Shown here: one piece after another, positions 45,709-56,017 of the stretch
Layout: every line of letters starts with the position of its first letter
Position numbering within the stretch: position 1 is the first letter of the stretch
Source: Paratinospora sagittata
Lineage: Eukaryota; Streptophyta; Magnoliopsida; Ranunculales; Menispermaceae
Assembly: GCA_035771175.1 (NCBI GenBank)
Contig: CM069608.1
Coordinates: 13,792,019-13,856,018, forward strand
Direction: 5' to 3'
Length of the DNA: 64,000 nucleotides
The notes under the pieces: model-generated
What the model was told of the DNA's origin: nothing
The model's input: the letters and a program-made list of their open reading frames with translations, nothing else
Database searches by the model: none
Translations under genes and position numbers: made by a program

Positions 45709-46875
45709 TTAGTGAAAAGAACACCACACGCACACACACACACACAAACAGTATCTGTCTTTGTTGAGAAATGTAGGACTCATTTTTGAAAAATTCGAAT
45801 CAGGGAAGCTGCGTCCCTGAGTCATAGGAAACCCCTGCCTTCCAGTACTGAGGAATTGCATTGGGTGCTTGCACCCAATATTTCCCACCTTTCCACTTAC
45901 TTGGAACCTCAAAGTAAGAGGGCCCTTGGGAGGGTTAGGCATCTCCCAGATGGCGCCATAGGAATTGCGCAAAGTCTTCCATTGCCTGCTACCCTCCTAC
46001 ACCACAAAACAACGCATGCATGATTCACATTAGCTTCATTTGATTAGTTTTAAGTACTCCAAATTAAATTAAATCGTTAATCTTGAACTTCCTTGTACTA
46101 GCTAGTTTTTGCTCCGTGTATGTATATCTACCTGTGATAATTCCACAGCGGTAATGTCGCTTTGGCCAGCTTTGAATGTGAAGAGAATAGCCAAGTAGTA
46201 TGGAAATCTGCTTTGTTCATGGACCTTGAACATGAGATTGTAGCCCGGATATTTACATGAGATCCTGCAATATTATTGGACCAACTAGCAGCCGTGTTAT
46301 AAAAATGTTCAAATATAGTTGTTTTCTTAGCAAGAAATTAAGCTTTAGAGTTATTGGGCACCTTTTGTATTCAATGTCAACAACACCATATGCGCGCAGC
46401 TTTGAAGCCATGTACGGACGAGCTAGTTTGGCAAAGCCCCGGGGACTGACAATGAAGTCAACATTGTCATTGTAGCCACGGTCGGTGACCACCAGCGTCA
46501 CTCCGTCTTTACTGCAGAGTTTTGGTGTGGTGCATCTAACCTGATTAGCCCATAATATGTGCACATAATTAATTAAAATACCATGATAGGGACACAAGTT
46601 TAAAAAAATGGAAGTAAAAAATTATTAGAGAAGGTAGAAACTTAATTTACCTGGTAGCAAGCACCACAGCCAGTGCCATTCCTATAATGCCTAGAAACTG
46701 CTGCAACAAGTCCACCATTCATAGTTCTTCCAAATTCACCATACCGACATGCTCCATCTAATTCATGATCAATAGTTTTCTCAAGCTTTAATATATCATA
46801 AAAACTTAGAAAAAAAAACTTAAAAAAAAACAGGTTTCATTTTTCCCTTAAAAGCTTAAAGCAAGAGATAGAGAT

Positions 46876-46931
<56 letters not shown>

Positions 46932-47087
46932 AATTATATACAAACTTGGAGTTCCATTGCCATCAGGGCTCCCATAAAATGATGCTCTTGAGTGAATATA
47001 AGTTTCATGGGAGAGACAAAGTGCAGGGAAGAACAACAGGAAGCTCAAAACACAGCAAGACATCAAGTTAAGTGCAATACTACCCAT
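45709..47087 (-). CDS. Expansin-like B protein, frameshifted near 3' end
   Basis: Five exons on the minus strand: 47087-46946, 46757-46651, 46540-46362, 46264-46132 and 45996-45709, all with GT-AG borders and matching phases. ATG 47087 is chosen because it gives a normal signal peptide (SCCVLSFLLFFPALCLS). An upstream in-frame TTG is not a start. Domain 1 (DPBB): ASFYGSPDGNGTP, GACRYGEFGRT, GTGCGACYQ, VVTDRGYNDNVDFIVSP, YGVVDIEYKR. Domain 2 (CBM63/pollen-allergen-like): YPGYNLMFKVHE, GQSDITAVELSQ, GAIWEMPNPPKGPLTLRFQV. Expansin-like B proteins are secreted cell wall proteins; loosening activity is not proven for this branch. Two oddities: the first conserved Cys (SPDC) is Gly, and exon 5 has a one-base loss near 45878. 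The ancestral frame would end at TGA 45802-45800, giving about 250 residues. The present frame runs on to 45709 through a CA repeat (282 residues). It may be a pseudogene or a variant allele. Confidence 0.9.
45722..45748. repeat. (CA)n microsatellite inside extended expansin frame
   Basis: CACACGCACACACACACACA-type repeat in the old 3' UTR. Because of the frameshift it is now read on the minus strand as alternating Cys-Val/Leu. Confidence 0.9.
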
Positions 47088-47225
47088 TGCTGAAAAAACA
47101 CTTGGACGACCCAATACGTCCTCAAAATCTGTGAAACCTCAAAATTAAACTCAAAATAAGTTGTCTGGAATACTGATTAGCAAGATCGAGGAAGCTTGTG
47201 TGAAGGGTGGTGAAGAACCAAGCTT

Positions 47226-47233
47226 TATTTATA
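47226..47233 (-). promoter_or_regulatory. TATA box of expansin-like B gene
   Basis: TATAAATA on the minus strand, 139 bases upstream of the chosen ATG, in an otherwise AT-moderate promoter. The distance suits a plant core promoter with a 5' UTR of about 105 bases. Confidence 0.65.
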
Positions 47234-47369
47234 GCAGAAGATTAAGCTTTATTAGTGACAGAAGTGTGCAAAGAGACACCATTGTTGACCTCTCTTAACT
47301 AAACCGTTGAAAAAGTAAAACAGCATGAGAGTAAACTTGTTATTTTTTATTTTTATTTTTATTTTTTTT

Positions 47370-48516
47370 ACATTCTTAGTCAACTTGTTAATAAATAGAA
47401 TTGGTCTACCCAAAATACGGGATTTTAGGTTTGTTGATGACCATTCAGTAATTAGCTAGATCAAACCAAGCAGCCACGAACATTGTTCACACAGAAACAA
47501 GAGCAAATAGCACTTGCAAATAAAACATCATTTCAGTGTACCACTGTCACAGATTTGCTCTAGTACTCGTGGGTTTTTTCCTCACGGGGAATATTGTTAG
47601 ACATTAATTTTTCATTTTTGTACATGATGAATCATTTCTAACATCATGTTCCAGTATAGGAAGATGTCGTGTTGTTGTATTAGTATGGCTAAGTTGTACA
47701 TCATGTTCATATATGCTTCACTTTTTCTTTTACATTGTTTTCGTCTGTGGGTGGCACATAATATCCAAAGTCTACGTTGATCATATATAATATATCGAGA
47801 AAAATGATCTTTAAGTCGTGACATCTTTTTGCATTTTCTCAAAGTACCCTTGGTAAATTTATTTTTATTCTTTAATTTTAAAATACAATTTTTGTGATAT
47901 ATATGATATGTAAAATAGTAATGGAACATTTTAACAACTTCCTATTACTCCCACAAGTCCACTTTTTAAAGCTTAAATAAGTATTTTATAATTTTATACT
48001 CTTTTCAACTATAGCATTTTACTTAAATTATTCATATTTTAGTTTAAATAATTAGGACAATTCTAACTTTCAATTTAATTAAAAATAAATGTAAATATTT
48101 TTAACAAAAATAATTAACAAACAATTCATAAAACTTAAAATTTTGTTTATAAATAGTAAAACCATGTGCAATACCATCGGCATATATATACTAGTATATA
48201 TAAAATGAAACTTTATATTTTATACTTTGTTGGATTTTGGTAGCCACTTCTTTATTCTTTGACTCGTTTATACTGTTTTTTCTATTGACTTTTTTGCAGA
48301 AATACATTTTAACTTGCGCAATTAGCAAAGCGAGCTGGATTTGCTAAGAGTCCAGCTCTGTGTCTTGTGCAACTTTCTTTGGTTCACATTTCTGATGGGT
48401 TTAAGTAAAAGAATATTTTAGAAGACGTTCTAAATGTACAAACGAAAACATTAGATATATCTTTTTATATAATCTGACTAATTAATTTAGATCAAATGGA
48501 TACTAATAAACCTTCA

Positions 48517-48553
<37 letters not shown>

Positions 48554-49095
48554 AATTGATTGGTAATGTTTATCGTCCCATGTGACATGAATTAATATTG
48601 CAAGCTAATTATTATAAACATCACCGTTTTTATATATATATATACTAGTCAAAGTGTCGACAAAAGAAGTGGCTACCAAAACCCAAGAAAGTATATGTTT
48701 TTCATCAACGTCGCCTTTGCATGTGCCACCCACAGAATGAAAACAATATAAAGATATGATCTATTATATATAAAAAGGAAAAAAATCTTAATTTCAACAT
48801 TCTCTGTATAGAAAAACCCACGAGTACAGCAAATCTGGGACAGAGGTACAATGAAACGGTCATGAATTGTTAATTGCTTTCGCTCTTGATTCTGTGTAAC
48901 TGGACATAAAAGAGGGTAGTGGTTGTGAACAACGTTCTTCCCTACTTGGTTTGATCAAATTACTAAATGATGATCACCACCAAACCTCAAACCCCTTATT
49001 TTGATCAATAGACCAATTCTTATTATCCTGTTTCACAGATTTTAGTTTTTGACTACTCTCCCTTTAATATAATATTTTTGACTAAGAATGGAAGC
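47370..49095. repeat. Large imperfect inverted duplication
   Basis: Left arm 47370-48260 matches right arm 48640-49095 in reverse order at four or more blocks: 'cttagtcaa' (47373 / 49080); 'cttggtttgatc' complement (47460-47475 / 48945-48960); 'cccacgagtac' and 'gcaaatctg' (47545-47580 / 48815-48845); 'gtgccacccaca' (47745-47760 / 48722-48735); 'ggtagccacttctt' (48237-48255 / 48660-48685). About 460 bp of the left arm has no partner. A (TA)n tract lies at 48518-48545. No transposon ends or ORF found. A transcript would fold into a long hairpin. Confidence 0.75.
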
Positions 49096-49099
49096 AAGG

Positions 49100-49395
49100 G
49101 AATGTCTAACTTGTGCTAATAACATTTTGGGCAAGAGACCTGCTATGTAAGGATCAGCTATGTTTTTCTATTTTTTTAAGAGGCTTAGCTAAGTAATATC
49201 ATTTTAGAACGGTGAAACCAAACAAGCCCTAATTGTCTATTTCTCGCAGTTGGTTTGGTGCTAGAAACTAAAAGTCAGTTGAAAATATGAGTCATCGCAC
49301 GCACAGTAAGTGAAACGATGGAAGATTTAAATGGGGTGGGAGCCATGTGTGGAGCTCCACGTGGAGTTGCCCAATAAGGTTTTGGACTCCTGTGT
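49100..49395. other. Intergenic DNA, no gene seen
   Basis: Single-copy looking sequence between the inverted duplication and the Mutator-like element. A small inverted repeat 'ggagctccacgtggag' occurs near 49350-49366. Confidence 0.5.
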
Positions 49396-49539
49396 GGGCC
49401 TTTTGACATGATTACCCTTAAAAAAAAATTATTTCACAAATGCCATCCATACAAAAATATTGTCCGGATTGCCCTAATTTACTGTTTATAGCCCAGTCAG
49501 CGTGCCAAATAAGCGCCACGTCGGCGCGGAGGTTTTTAA

Positions 49540-49635
49540 GTGAAGGGAAGGCGTCTTTTCAAAAGACGCCTTCCTTTCACAAATTTTTTTTTTTTTTAAG
49601 TGAAGGGAAGGCGTCTTTTGAAAAGACGCCTTCCC
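49540..49635. repeat. Two hairpins in left TIR of the MULE
   Basis: Near-perfect palindromes 49540-49580 and 49605-49635, each with the arm GGGAAGGCGTCTTTT (first copy with one arm change) separated by a single central base from its complement. They are linked by a T-run. Confidence 0.92.
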
Positions 49636-49999
49636 TATATGTATTTTTTTCTTAAGGCAAATAAGCATTTTAAATTGTTCATCGTCGTTGATTAACTATA
49701 TCTAGATATATATCTTTCCAGTTTCAGCTTTAGAAGAACCTTTCAAAGCAAATCCGAAACAGATCGATTCATCTCACCCTTCTCGCCAACTAACATTTCT
49801 TTCTTCTTCTATTTTATCCAAGGTTGGCTCTTCTCACAGATCCAAATGCTCTTCTTTTTGTGATCAGTTCTTCCTTCTTTTTCTTTTTTCTTTTTTAATT
49901 TAATTTCTTATTTTGACCTTTTTTTTTTTCTGGGCATGCTAATGGATGCGGAAATTCTGGTTTTTTTTTTGGGCTCTGGATTGAAGTTTATTTGTAAAG

Positions 50000-50197
50000 A
50001 TGGAGGTTGAGTACCAAGAGGTGAGTTTTCTGTTTTTGTTTTTGTGAATAATCCTTAGATTATGGGATTGTTGGGTGTAATCTCAAGTGTTTTTTTTATG
50101 TGGGAATTGAGAAGGAGTATATAAGGAATTCAAGAGGAGTTCATCTGTTTACATGCAGATGGTTGCCTAATTCTACAGCAAAAGCTCTGGTTCTCCT
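50000..50197 (+). pseudogene. Captured 5' end of a MAGL/caffeoylshikimate esterase-like gene
   Basis: Exon 1, 50000-50020, encodes MEVEYQE and is followed by a GTGAGT donor. An intron of 94 bp ends at AG 50113-50114. Exon 2 from 50115 encodes EYIRNSRGVHLFTCRWLP and AKALVLL, the N-terminus of plant monoacylglycerol lipase / caffeoylshikimate esterase-like alpha/beta hydrolases, just before the HG oxyanion motif. Homology stops near 50197, before any catalytic residue. 49694-49999 is probably the captured 5' UTR or promoter. The frame then runs into the right TIR. Non-functional as an enzyme, but splice signals and start codon remain. Confidence 0.8.
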
Positions 50198-50273
50198 TTT
50201 TTTTTATTTTGATGGAACGACGATGAACAGTTTAAAATGCTTAAAGGGTTGCCTTAAGAAAAAAATGCATATA

Positions 50274-50423
50274 GGGAAGGCGTCTTTTCAAAAGACGCCT
50301 TCCCTTGCACTTGTAAAAAAAAAAATTGTGAAGGGAAGGCGTCTTTCAAAAGACGCCTTCCCTTCACATTAAAAAAAAATACTATGAAGGGAAGGCGTCT
50401 TTTCAAAAGACGCCTTCCCTTCA
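50274..50423. repeat. Three hairpins in right TIR of the MULE
   Basis: Palindromes at 50274-50304, 50328-50367 and 50385-50423 with the same 15-base arm as in the left TIR, one of them with a one-base shortened centre. A-runs separate them. The count differs from the left TIR (three versus two), so units have been gained or lost. Confidence 0.92.
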
Positions 50424-50579
50424 CTTAAAAAAAAATGCCACCTCCGCGCCGACGTGGCGCTTGTTTGGCACGCTGACTGGACTATGAACAGTAAATTAGG
50501 GCAATCCTGATAATATTTTTGTATGAATGGCATTTGTGAAATAATTTTTTTTTTTAAGGGTAATCATGTCAAAAGGCCC

Positions 50580-51290
50580 TCCTTAGTGTGTATATAGACT
50601 ATGTAGTGTACTATATAGACTATAGATGAGCATTTTTTTTCTTGTGTTGAGGGGGATTAAAGAAGCCCACTTTTCAATTTTTTTGAAATTTTATAAGTGG
50701 ATTCCAGCCTAAGTTAGTGGAAATGAGGCTCTGCGGGATCCCAAGGCCCCACACTTTTAAAATCTTAGCCCTTGCAACCAATGCCAATAATTTCCATGTG
50801 GCTCAGTTTATGACCAATGACAGAAAATGGAATGTTGATAGACTTAAAGACCAGTATGGCCAGAGAACTTAGATTACATTCTGCAAATCCCTCTTAGAAT
50901 ATGGGAAATTGAAGACAAACTTATATAGAATATGTAAATTGACATGTAATTGAAACTAAATACAAGTAGAAGTGTGTTGCCCAAGTTGTTTCCAATAGTC
51001 CACGTATTTTTATATTTTTATGATTATAAACAACATTTCTTCTTTGTACTAATCTTTACATTTAAGAGTTTTAGCTTAAGGCTTTCACAATCACATATCA
51101 CTAATCAAGCTTGAAGAAAACTCTCAAGATCAAGCATAAAGAAGTGTGTCTATTTATGTAATTGCTTAGATTCTCTTTAGACTTGTAGAATTTAATACTC
51201 TGAAAATTATGAGAATATCTACTTTCCTTTTCAGCATTATTTTCTGAATTCTTTTATAGGAAATAACCAAATCACCACCACTAAACCCTA
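50580..51290. other. Intergenic DNA, no gene seen
   Basis: AT-rich sequence. A short repeat 'gtgtatatagactatgtag' / 'gtactatatagactatag' occurs at 50587-50625. No coding signal. Confidence 0.5.
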
Positions 51291-51293
51291 ACC

Positions 51294-51710
51294 CTAGTAC
51301 ATAAATACAAAAGCTCTTCCAAACGCCACACCCATCACCACTCTCAACTCTCTCACTCTGCAATCTCGCCTCTCTATTCTTTCTTGCTCGAAACTCTCTC
51401 TTTCAAAACCCAAAACCCTCAAGCTCGTAACCCTCTCTATGAAAAACCTTATCCCCGCCTCCACCAACGGCTGCGCAAGATCCGTCACTTTCGCCCTCGT
51501 GAACGCTTCGAAGTCGTCTTCAAGCTTCTGCTGCAACTCCTCATCGGTGTCAGTGTCGCTGTCGACGGTCCGGTCGACGAAGCCCCAAATCGGCACCGTG
51601 GAGGACTATGACGGTGTCATCGGGTTGGAGGTAGTTCTGGACCGCCCATTTCACGGCATAGGAGCTCTCACAACTCAAGCACACGGCAATCGCGAGCCCT
51701 AATTTGATTT
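51294..51710 (-). pseudogene. Universal stress protein (PHOS34/USP-A type) fragment
   Basis: On the minus strand, 51705-51600 reads GLAIAVCLSCESSYAVKWAV, QNYLQPDDTVIVLH, the first strand and helix of a USP domain (DLSDESAYAVKWAV in the family). After a frameshift near 51598 it continues WGFVDRTVDSDTDTDEELQQ, KLEDDFEAFTRAKVTDLAQP, LVEAGIRF, ending homology near 51440. The rest of the open frame to 51294 is unrelated. Missing: the C-terminal ATP-binding G-2X-G-9X-G(S/T) part. No ATG remains at the start. Relatives are small cytosolic ATP-binding phosphoproteins. A gene fragment, perhaps TE-moved. Confidence 0.75.
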
Positions 51711-51856
51711 GTTCTTCTTCATCTGTTCGATTCAGATCTTTTGAGCATCAACCTTCAGTTCATTTTCTCTACAATAAATCCCTCGTGAACAAGGGTTTCA
51801 GATTGTCTAAATTATCGCTTCGAAGAAGTGATGGCGGGAGTGAACCATTGATTTGA

Positions 51857-52303
51857 TTGAAGACGAACCACTTTCTCCGGCATTTATGGCTGCAGCTTGG
51901 ATTGCTCTACCTGCTGAGAAGATTTTCAATAGATATAGATGCTTTGTTGAGCTTAGAAGAGGAATATGATGACGATGATGATGAAGTCAGCATGACACGG
52001 ACCCTTGGCAGCTTTAGAAGCTGTTGTTCCCCTGATTCCTGTTCCAGTTATGGTTCAAAACCCCAGAAGATAAAACTATCTTCTGCACAGAAATCATCCT
52101 CTGGTTGCAACAACTTTAGAAGTAGTGGCTCCAGCAATGAACATAAACGGCAGAGAATGAAGAAAATGGTGAAGGTACTGAGGGGCATTGTGCTTGGTGC
52201 TGACGAGATGAATACTGCTGTTGTTCTTGATGAGGCTGTTAGGTACCTCAAGTCATTGAAGGTTGAAGTCAAGAAGCATAGAATTGGGAATTTTAACGAC
52301 TGA
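51857..52303 (+). pseudogene. bHLH144-like transcription factor, C-terminal fragment
   Basis: A 148-codon frame whose residues from about 25 on match the group of atypical bHLH factors related to bHLH144/SAC51: IDALLSLEEEYDDDDD, a Ser/Cys-rich stretch (SCCSPDSCSSYGSKPQK), then KRQRMKKMVKVLRGIVLGAD, EMNTAVVLDEAVRYLKSLKV. The second half is the HLH region; the basic part lacks the usual E-box contacting Glu/Arg, as in this family. The N-terminal half of the family protein is absent, and the first about 24 residues are not homologous. Stop at 52301-52303. Upstream 51294-51710 is an unrelated minus-strand USP fragment, so no normal promoter or leader is present. Probably a truncated pseudogene, though the frame is open. 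Confidence 0.75.
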
Positions 52304-52309
52304 ATTAGA

Positions 52310-53701
52310 GCCTCAACCATGGTTGAAGACGTACGTTACGCACCAAGGAATTCAGACAAGAACAAATTGCGTGCGTTACTGGTGGGGATGATTATATACC
52401 TTCATAATATTTGATTTTGATATATAGATAGGAATGTTAAATTAATTAGGTCTATAGTATTATTAAATTGCTTATGCGTGCCTATTGTACATGATTTTAT
52501 ATATTCCATGCTGTGACTGATAGCCATAATGATATGCGTGTCAACATGACTTCTTGTTTTGATTAGATGATAATTGGATGCATGCAATTCATGTGATATT
52601 TGAGACTCATTTATAAATTATAATGTCTGATAATGAAACGTATGATTTGGAATATTGACATAGTAAGGTTGATGTGTTAATACTATTATATTTGGCATTG
52701 TGACATGATACTATGTGTAGTGAAATTTGAATATGGCTTGCGAATACAATTAATAGCATACCTAGGTTGTCTGTATGGTGTGACATCACTAAAGAACATA
52801 ATTAAGATAATAATCACACATATGGGGCAGTTATTCTAAGGAATATCGCCATTGATTATTATGGGGCAGTTATTCTAAAGAATATCGCCAATGTTTATTA
52901 TGGAGCAGTTATTCATGATGAATATCGCCAACGAGTTTCTAAATTTTGGGTAGTGCCACCCTGTGTTTGATTTCCTAAAGGTACGTGATTCAGAAAGTGA
53001 TAAAATTCTCGATTCAAACAATCTAATGTTGCAACGATTAATGTGTGAAACTTGTTTGTAATGTTCTTGTGTATGTATCATAATAAAATGTTGTGAATTG
53101 TTTAGATGACCCACTGGGCTTTCAAGTTTATCCCTATTTTTCACATGCAGGTACTTAAAAAATAAAGTAGCAAATTGTGACGTGGTTCAGTGATAGGGGT
53201 AGGATGGTAATCTGGACAATATTTTAATTAGTGAATGAGTTAATTACTTGTTTAACTTTGTGAACTTTTATTTAATAAGGGTTGTATTGACATTAGAAAA
53301 TTGATAAAACCTTATTATGATTATTGAAGGGATCATGATTTACTTTGAATATATGTGCTTTGGACTTGAATTCATTAATTCTATTTAATGAATGTATTTA
53401 AAATATTATGTCCATAATGGATGGACAAGGGCAAGTACCCTAATAATTCACTATAAAAATTTGTATAGTGGAATTATGTGGTCCGTAGCATGAAGATGAA
53501 AGGGTATTCGTTTATCTTAACCAATAAGTTGGTTGGAAGAATATAAACTCATAGTTTTGCAAATTTTACTATCTATATAATGATTATGGGTTAAGATAGA
53601 CGGATAAGATTAACATCTTGATTTTCAGAGATTTTTGTCGATAAAATTAAAATATTCATTATTTTACAAAAAAATTAAGTTTTGAAAATTGGGGTGTTAC
53701 A
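52310..53701 (+). mobile_element. Ty3/gypsy LTR, left edge not found
   Basis: Ends AATTGGGGTGTTACA at 53701, the same end as chromovirus 1 LTRs. 'gacccactgggctttcaag...tttcacatgcag' at 53107-53150 parallels the block near the end of the other gypsy LTRs here (44480 and 27925). No coding sequence inside. I could not fix the TG start. Confidence 0.55.
52822..52937. repeat. Three tandem 39-bp units
   Basis: Units start at 52822, 52861 and 52900 with 'atgg(g/a)gcagttattc' and end 'gaatatcgcca'. The third is more diverged. They lie inside the LTR-like region. Confidence 0.9.
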
Positions 53702-54076
53702 TAGAACCCATTTTAGGTGTGCTCAATCTTATTTCTTCCACTGGGGTGCTCATTGTCTGGTTCACTTAATGTTTGGTCTCTGCCACTGAGACTAGCGCGC
53801 TGCTTGAGCCCAGAAAATTCTAGGCACTTCTAGTTTTTGGTGCAGCGAGCTAGTAGCAATGCCCACAGCACTGCCCATGGCCGAGAAAACCAATCTGGTC
53901 TCAGGTCACTACGACCGGCGCGCTCCCTTTGGAGCATCGTGCTGCCTCAGTGCCCAGAACCCAAACTGGTCTCTGTCTGCTTGCAACCAACACACTCCTT
54001 ATTTGAGTAGCGCATTGCTTGCTATGTCAAAAAGAACATGACATTTCTAGGTGTGATCATTTAATAACACACAATG
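53702..54076. other. Unassigned DNA between two LTRs
   Basis: Relatively GC-rich compared with its flanks, with 'agcgcgctgc' and 'ggcgcgctcc' near 53793 and 53917. No homology or gene recognised. Confidence 0.4.
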
Positions 54077-54577
54077 TGTTGGAAAAAATGGATAAAAAAA
54101 TCCTATTTTAAAATGAATGGAAAATTGGGAAGATGGAAAAGTGTATTAAATGTGTGTACTCATTCACATAACACCTATTCATTGAAAGGGATGTGACTAT
54201 TCACATGGTGTCTCTTATTATGTATAGACATGTCCTTGAAATGTCTCTTCACAATGGTGTGTCTCTTTGTATTGCATCCTTTCAACACGTATAAATATTC
54301 TCCATTAGAGTCATTCATTCATCCATTGATTAAAATTGCGACTTGGGTTATTCATTTAGTCATGGTAAGTGTGAGAGTACTAGACATATATTAGTTCATT
54401 GTTCTTGTAATTTGAAGTGCTACTGTTACAAGAAGTGATCGTTATATCCCGGGAGACAATCGTCAATATATCGTGAGCACCAGTGTGGGACGAAATTGTC
54501 TTAAGGACATAAAGTCAAACTCTAACCTCGATTAATTTGTCCATTTTTTATTTTGTAAGTAACTGCACTTTCCTACA
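54077..54577 (+). mobile_element. Solo copia-type LTR (501 bp)
   Basis: TGTTGGAAAAAATGG...TTTCCTACA flanked by caatg (54072-54076) and cagtg (54578-54582), a 5-bp duplication with one change. It has a TATA box GTATAAATATTC near 54290 and, after it, copia-like 'atatatcgtgagcacc' text. Its right flank is copia 2 pol. Confidence 0.65.
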
Positions 54578-55070
54578 CAGTGATCCTCTTCAATCATCGT
54601 AAACCCATTAGAAATAATGAATCGATGAAATTGTAAATTTCACTGTCTAAATGACTGCTTTAATCTATAAATGAAACGATTGAGCTCACAATCTTTGCAC
54701 TCATTTCTATTGGATATGAAGCCTTCAGGTTGATCCATATAGATTTTCTCATTTAGTTCTCCATTAAGAAATGTAGTTTTAACATCCATTTGATATAATA
54801 TAAGGTCCAAATATGCAACAATGGCTAGAATCAAACAGATAAAGGTAAATCGAACAACAGGGAAAAATGTTTCCTCATAATCTACCCCTTCTTGTTGGGT
54901 GTATCTATTGGCTAGTAAGCGAGCCTTATATCTGCTTTCAATGGAACTATCTACCTTGTGCTTGACTTTTAAAACCCATTTGTTTCCAATATTCCTATGC
55001 CCACGGGGAAGGTCAAGCAAGTCCCAGACATGATTTGCTCTTATAGACTCCATTTCTTCATGCATTGCAA
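54578..55070 (-). pseudogene. Copia 2: reverse transcriptase
   Basis: The minus-strand frame 55065-54640 encodes the copia RT N-terminal half: NHVWDLLDLPRGHRNIGNKW, YKARLLANRYTQQEGVDYEE, QMDVKTTFLNGELNEKIYM, QPEGF, then LKQSFRQ, one stop, and GFTMIEEDHC at 54582, where the solo LTR interrupts. The YVDD catalytic block is not present in the window beyond that point. Confidence 0.9.
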
Positions 55071-56017
55071 CAAGTCATTTTTTACTTGTAGAGAAGAAAG
55101 AATGTTTAACAGTTGTAGGCTCAACATCATCTTGTGGAGTAACTATAAAGGCATCCCCATCAATTGTAAAACGACAACGAGGGGATATGCCCACGTATGC
55201 TTTTGCACATGTATATATCCTTAGGACTCTCATCCATAGGTAACGAAACAATTGGTGGAATATCGCTCCCACTATCTTTAAAGATTGATGGAATTCCTCC
55301 TTTAACATCAATAATAAGGTTTGGGGCGTCTCCCACTTTCTTCATAGTCATAAAGCTCAATTTATTGGGTCACTTGACTCTAATTAGGAAAATCATCGTC
55401 TAAGTAAACTACATCTCATGACTTTATTTCAGTGACAACGTCCTCACCTATGAACACATAGCCTTTAGAAGTAGAAGAATATCTTATAAAGATACATTTC
55501 TTTTATCGGGGTCCAACTTTCCAAATTTATAAGAAGTATCATGTAGGCAAGCTATCCCCATGGGTGCAAATAACTTAAATCAAGTTTATTGTCAGTTCAT
55601 ATCTCATAAGGAGTAGATAAAACTAACTTAAAAGGCACACGGTTTAAAATGTAGGCTGCAGTCAATAATGTATCTCCTCAATAAGATATTGGAAGATTCG
55701 TTTGCATCATCATTAAACGCGCCGTGTCTAACAATGTATGATTATTTCTTTCTACAACACCGTTTTGTTGTGGAGTTCGAGGAATCGTTGATTTTTGAAT
55801 TGTACCTTTTTCATCACTAAGCACTTTAAATTGTTCAAAAAAATACTTGTGGCCTCAATCAATCAGTCCAAAGAGCTTTAACTCTTTTATCTAATTAATT
55901 CTCAACTTCAAAAAGTAACGTCTAAAGTAATTTAATGCTTCAGACTTGTGAAACATCGAATAGACATGACCAAAACGTTTACAGTCTTCTATAAATGTGA
56001 TGAAATAAGGTGCCCTA
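55071..56017 (-). pseudogene. Copia 2: integrase core and linker
   Basis: Minus-strand text across several stops: KRFGHVYSMFHKSEA (about 55985-55930), VVERNNHTLLDTARLMM (about 55765-55705), then the linker to RT with acidic residues (about 55360-55160). These are integrase-core landmarks of Ty1/copia. A gypsy-type LTR start (TGTAATACCCC) interrupts at 56018, after the integrase phrase FIEDCK. Non-functional. Confidence 0.85.

Larger units (their letters stand above)
49396..50579 (+). mobile_element. Pack-MULE-like element with captured hydrolase gene start
   Basis: Long terminal inverted repeats, about 300 bp on the left (49396-49693) and about 360 bp on the right (50216-50579), both starting GGGCCTTTTGACATGATTA when read inward. 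They share 'cagtcagcgtgcca', 'cgccacgtcggcgcggagg' and, at the inner edge, 'cttaaggcaa' and 'gttcatcgtcgtt'. Candidate 9-bp target sites ctcctgtgt (49387-49395) and ctccttagt (50579-50587) match at 7 of 9; the exact right edge is uncertain by one base. There is no transposase, so it is non-autonomous. Long TIRs and a near 9-bp duplication point to the Mutator superfamily. The interior, 49694-50215, is host-gene sequence. Confidence 0.82.

Noticed and set aside
45709..45800. Last residues of the open expansin frame as a real domain
   Set aside because: They arise from the frameshift and a CA microsatellite; the ancestral stop is at 45802-45800.
49440..49668. ORFs on both strands through the MULE TIR
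   Set aside because: Produced by palindromic hairpins, which read open on both strands; the repeated KASFQKTPSL-like peptide is not a gene.
51439..51702. Plus-strand 87-codon ORF as leader peptide of the bHLH gene
   Set aside because: It is antisense to a clear USP domain fragment; no conserved uORF peptide seen.
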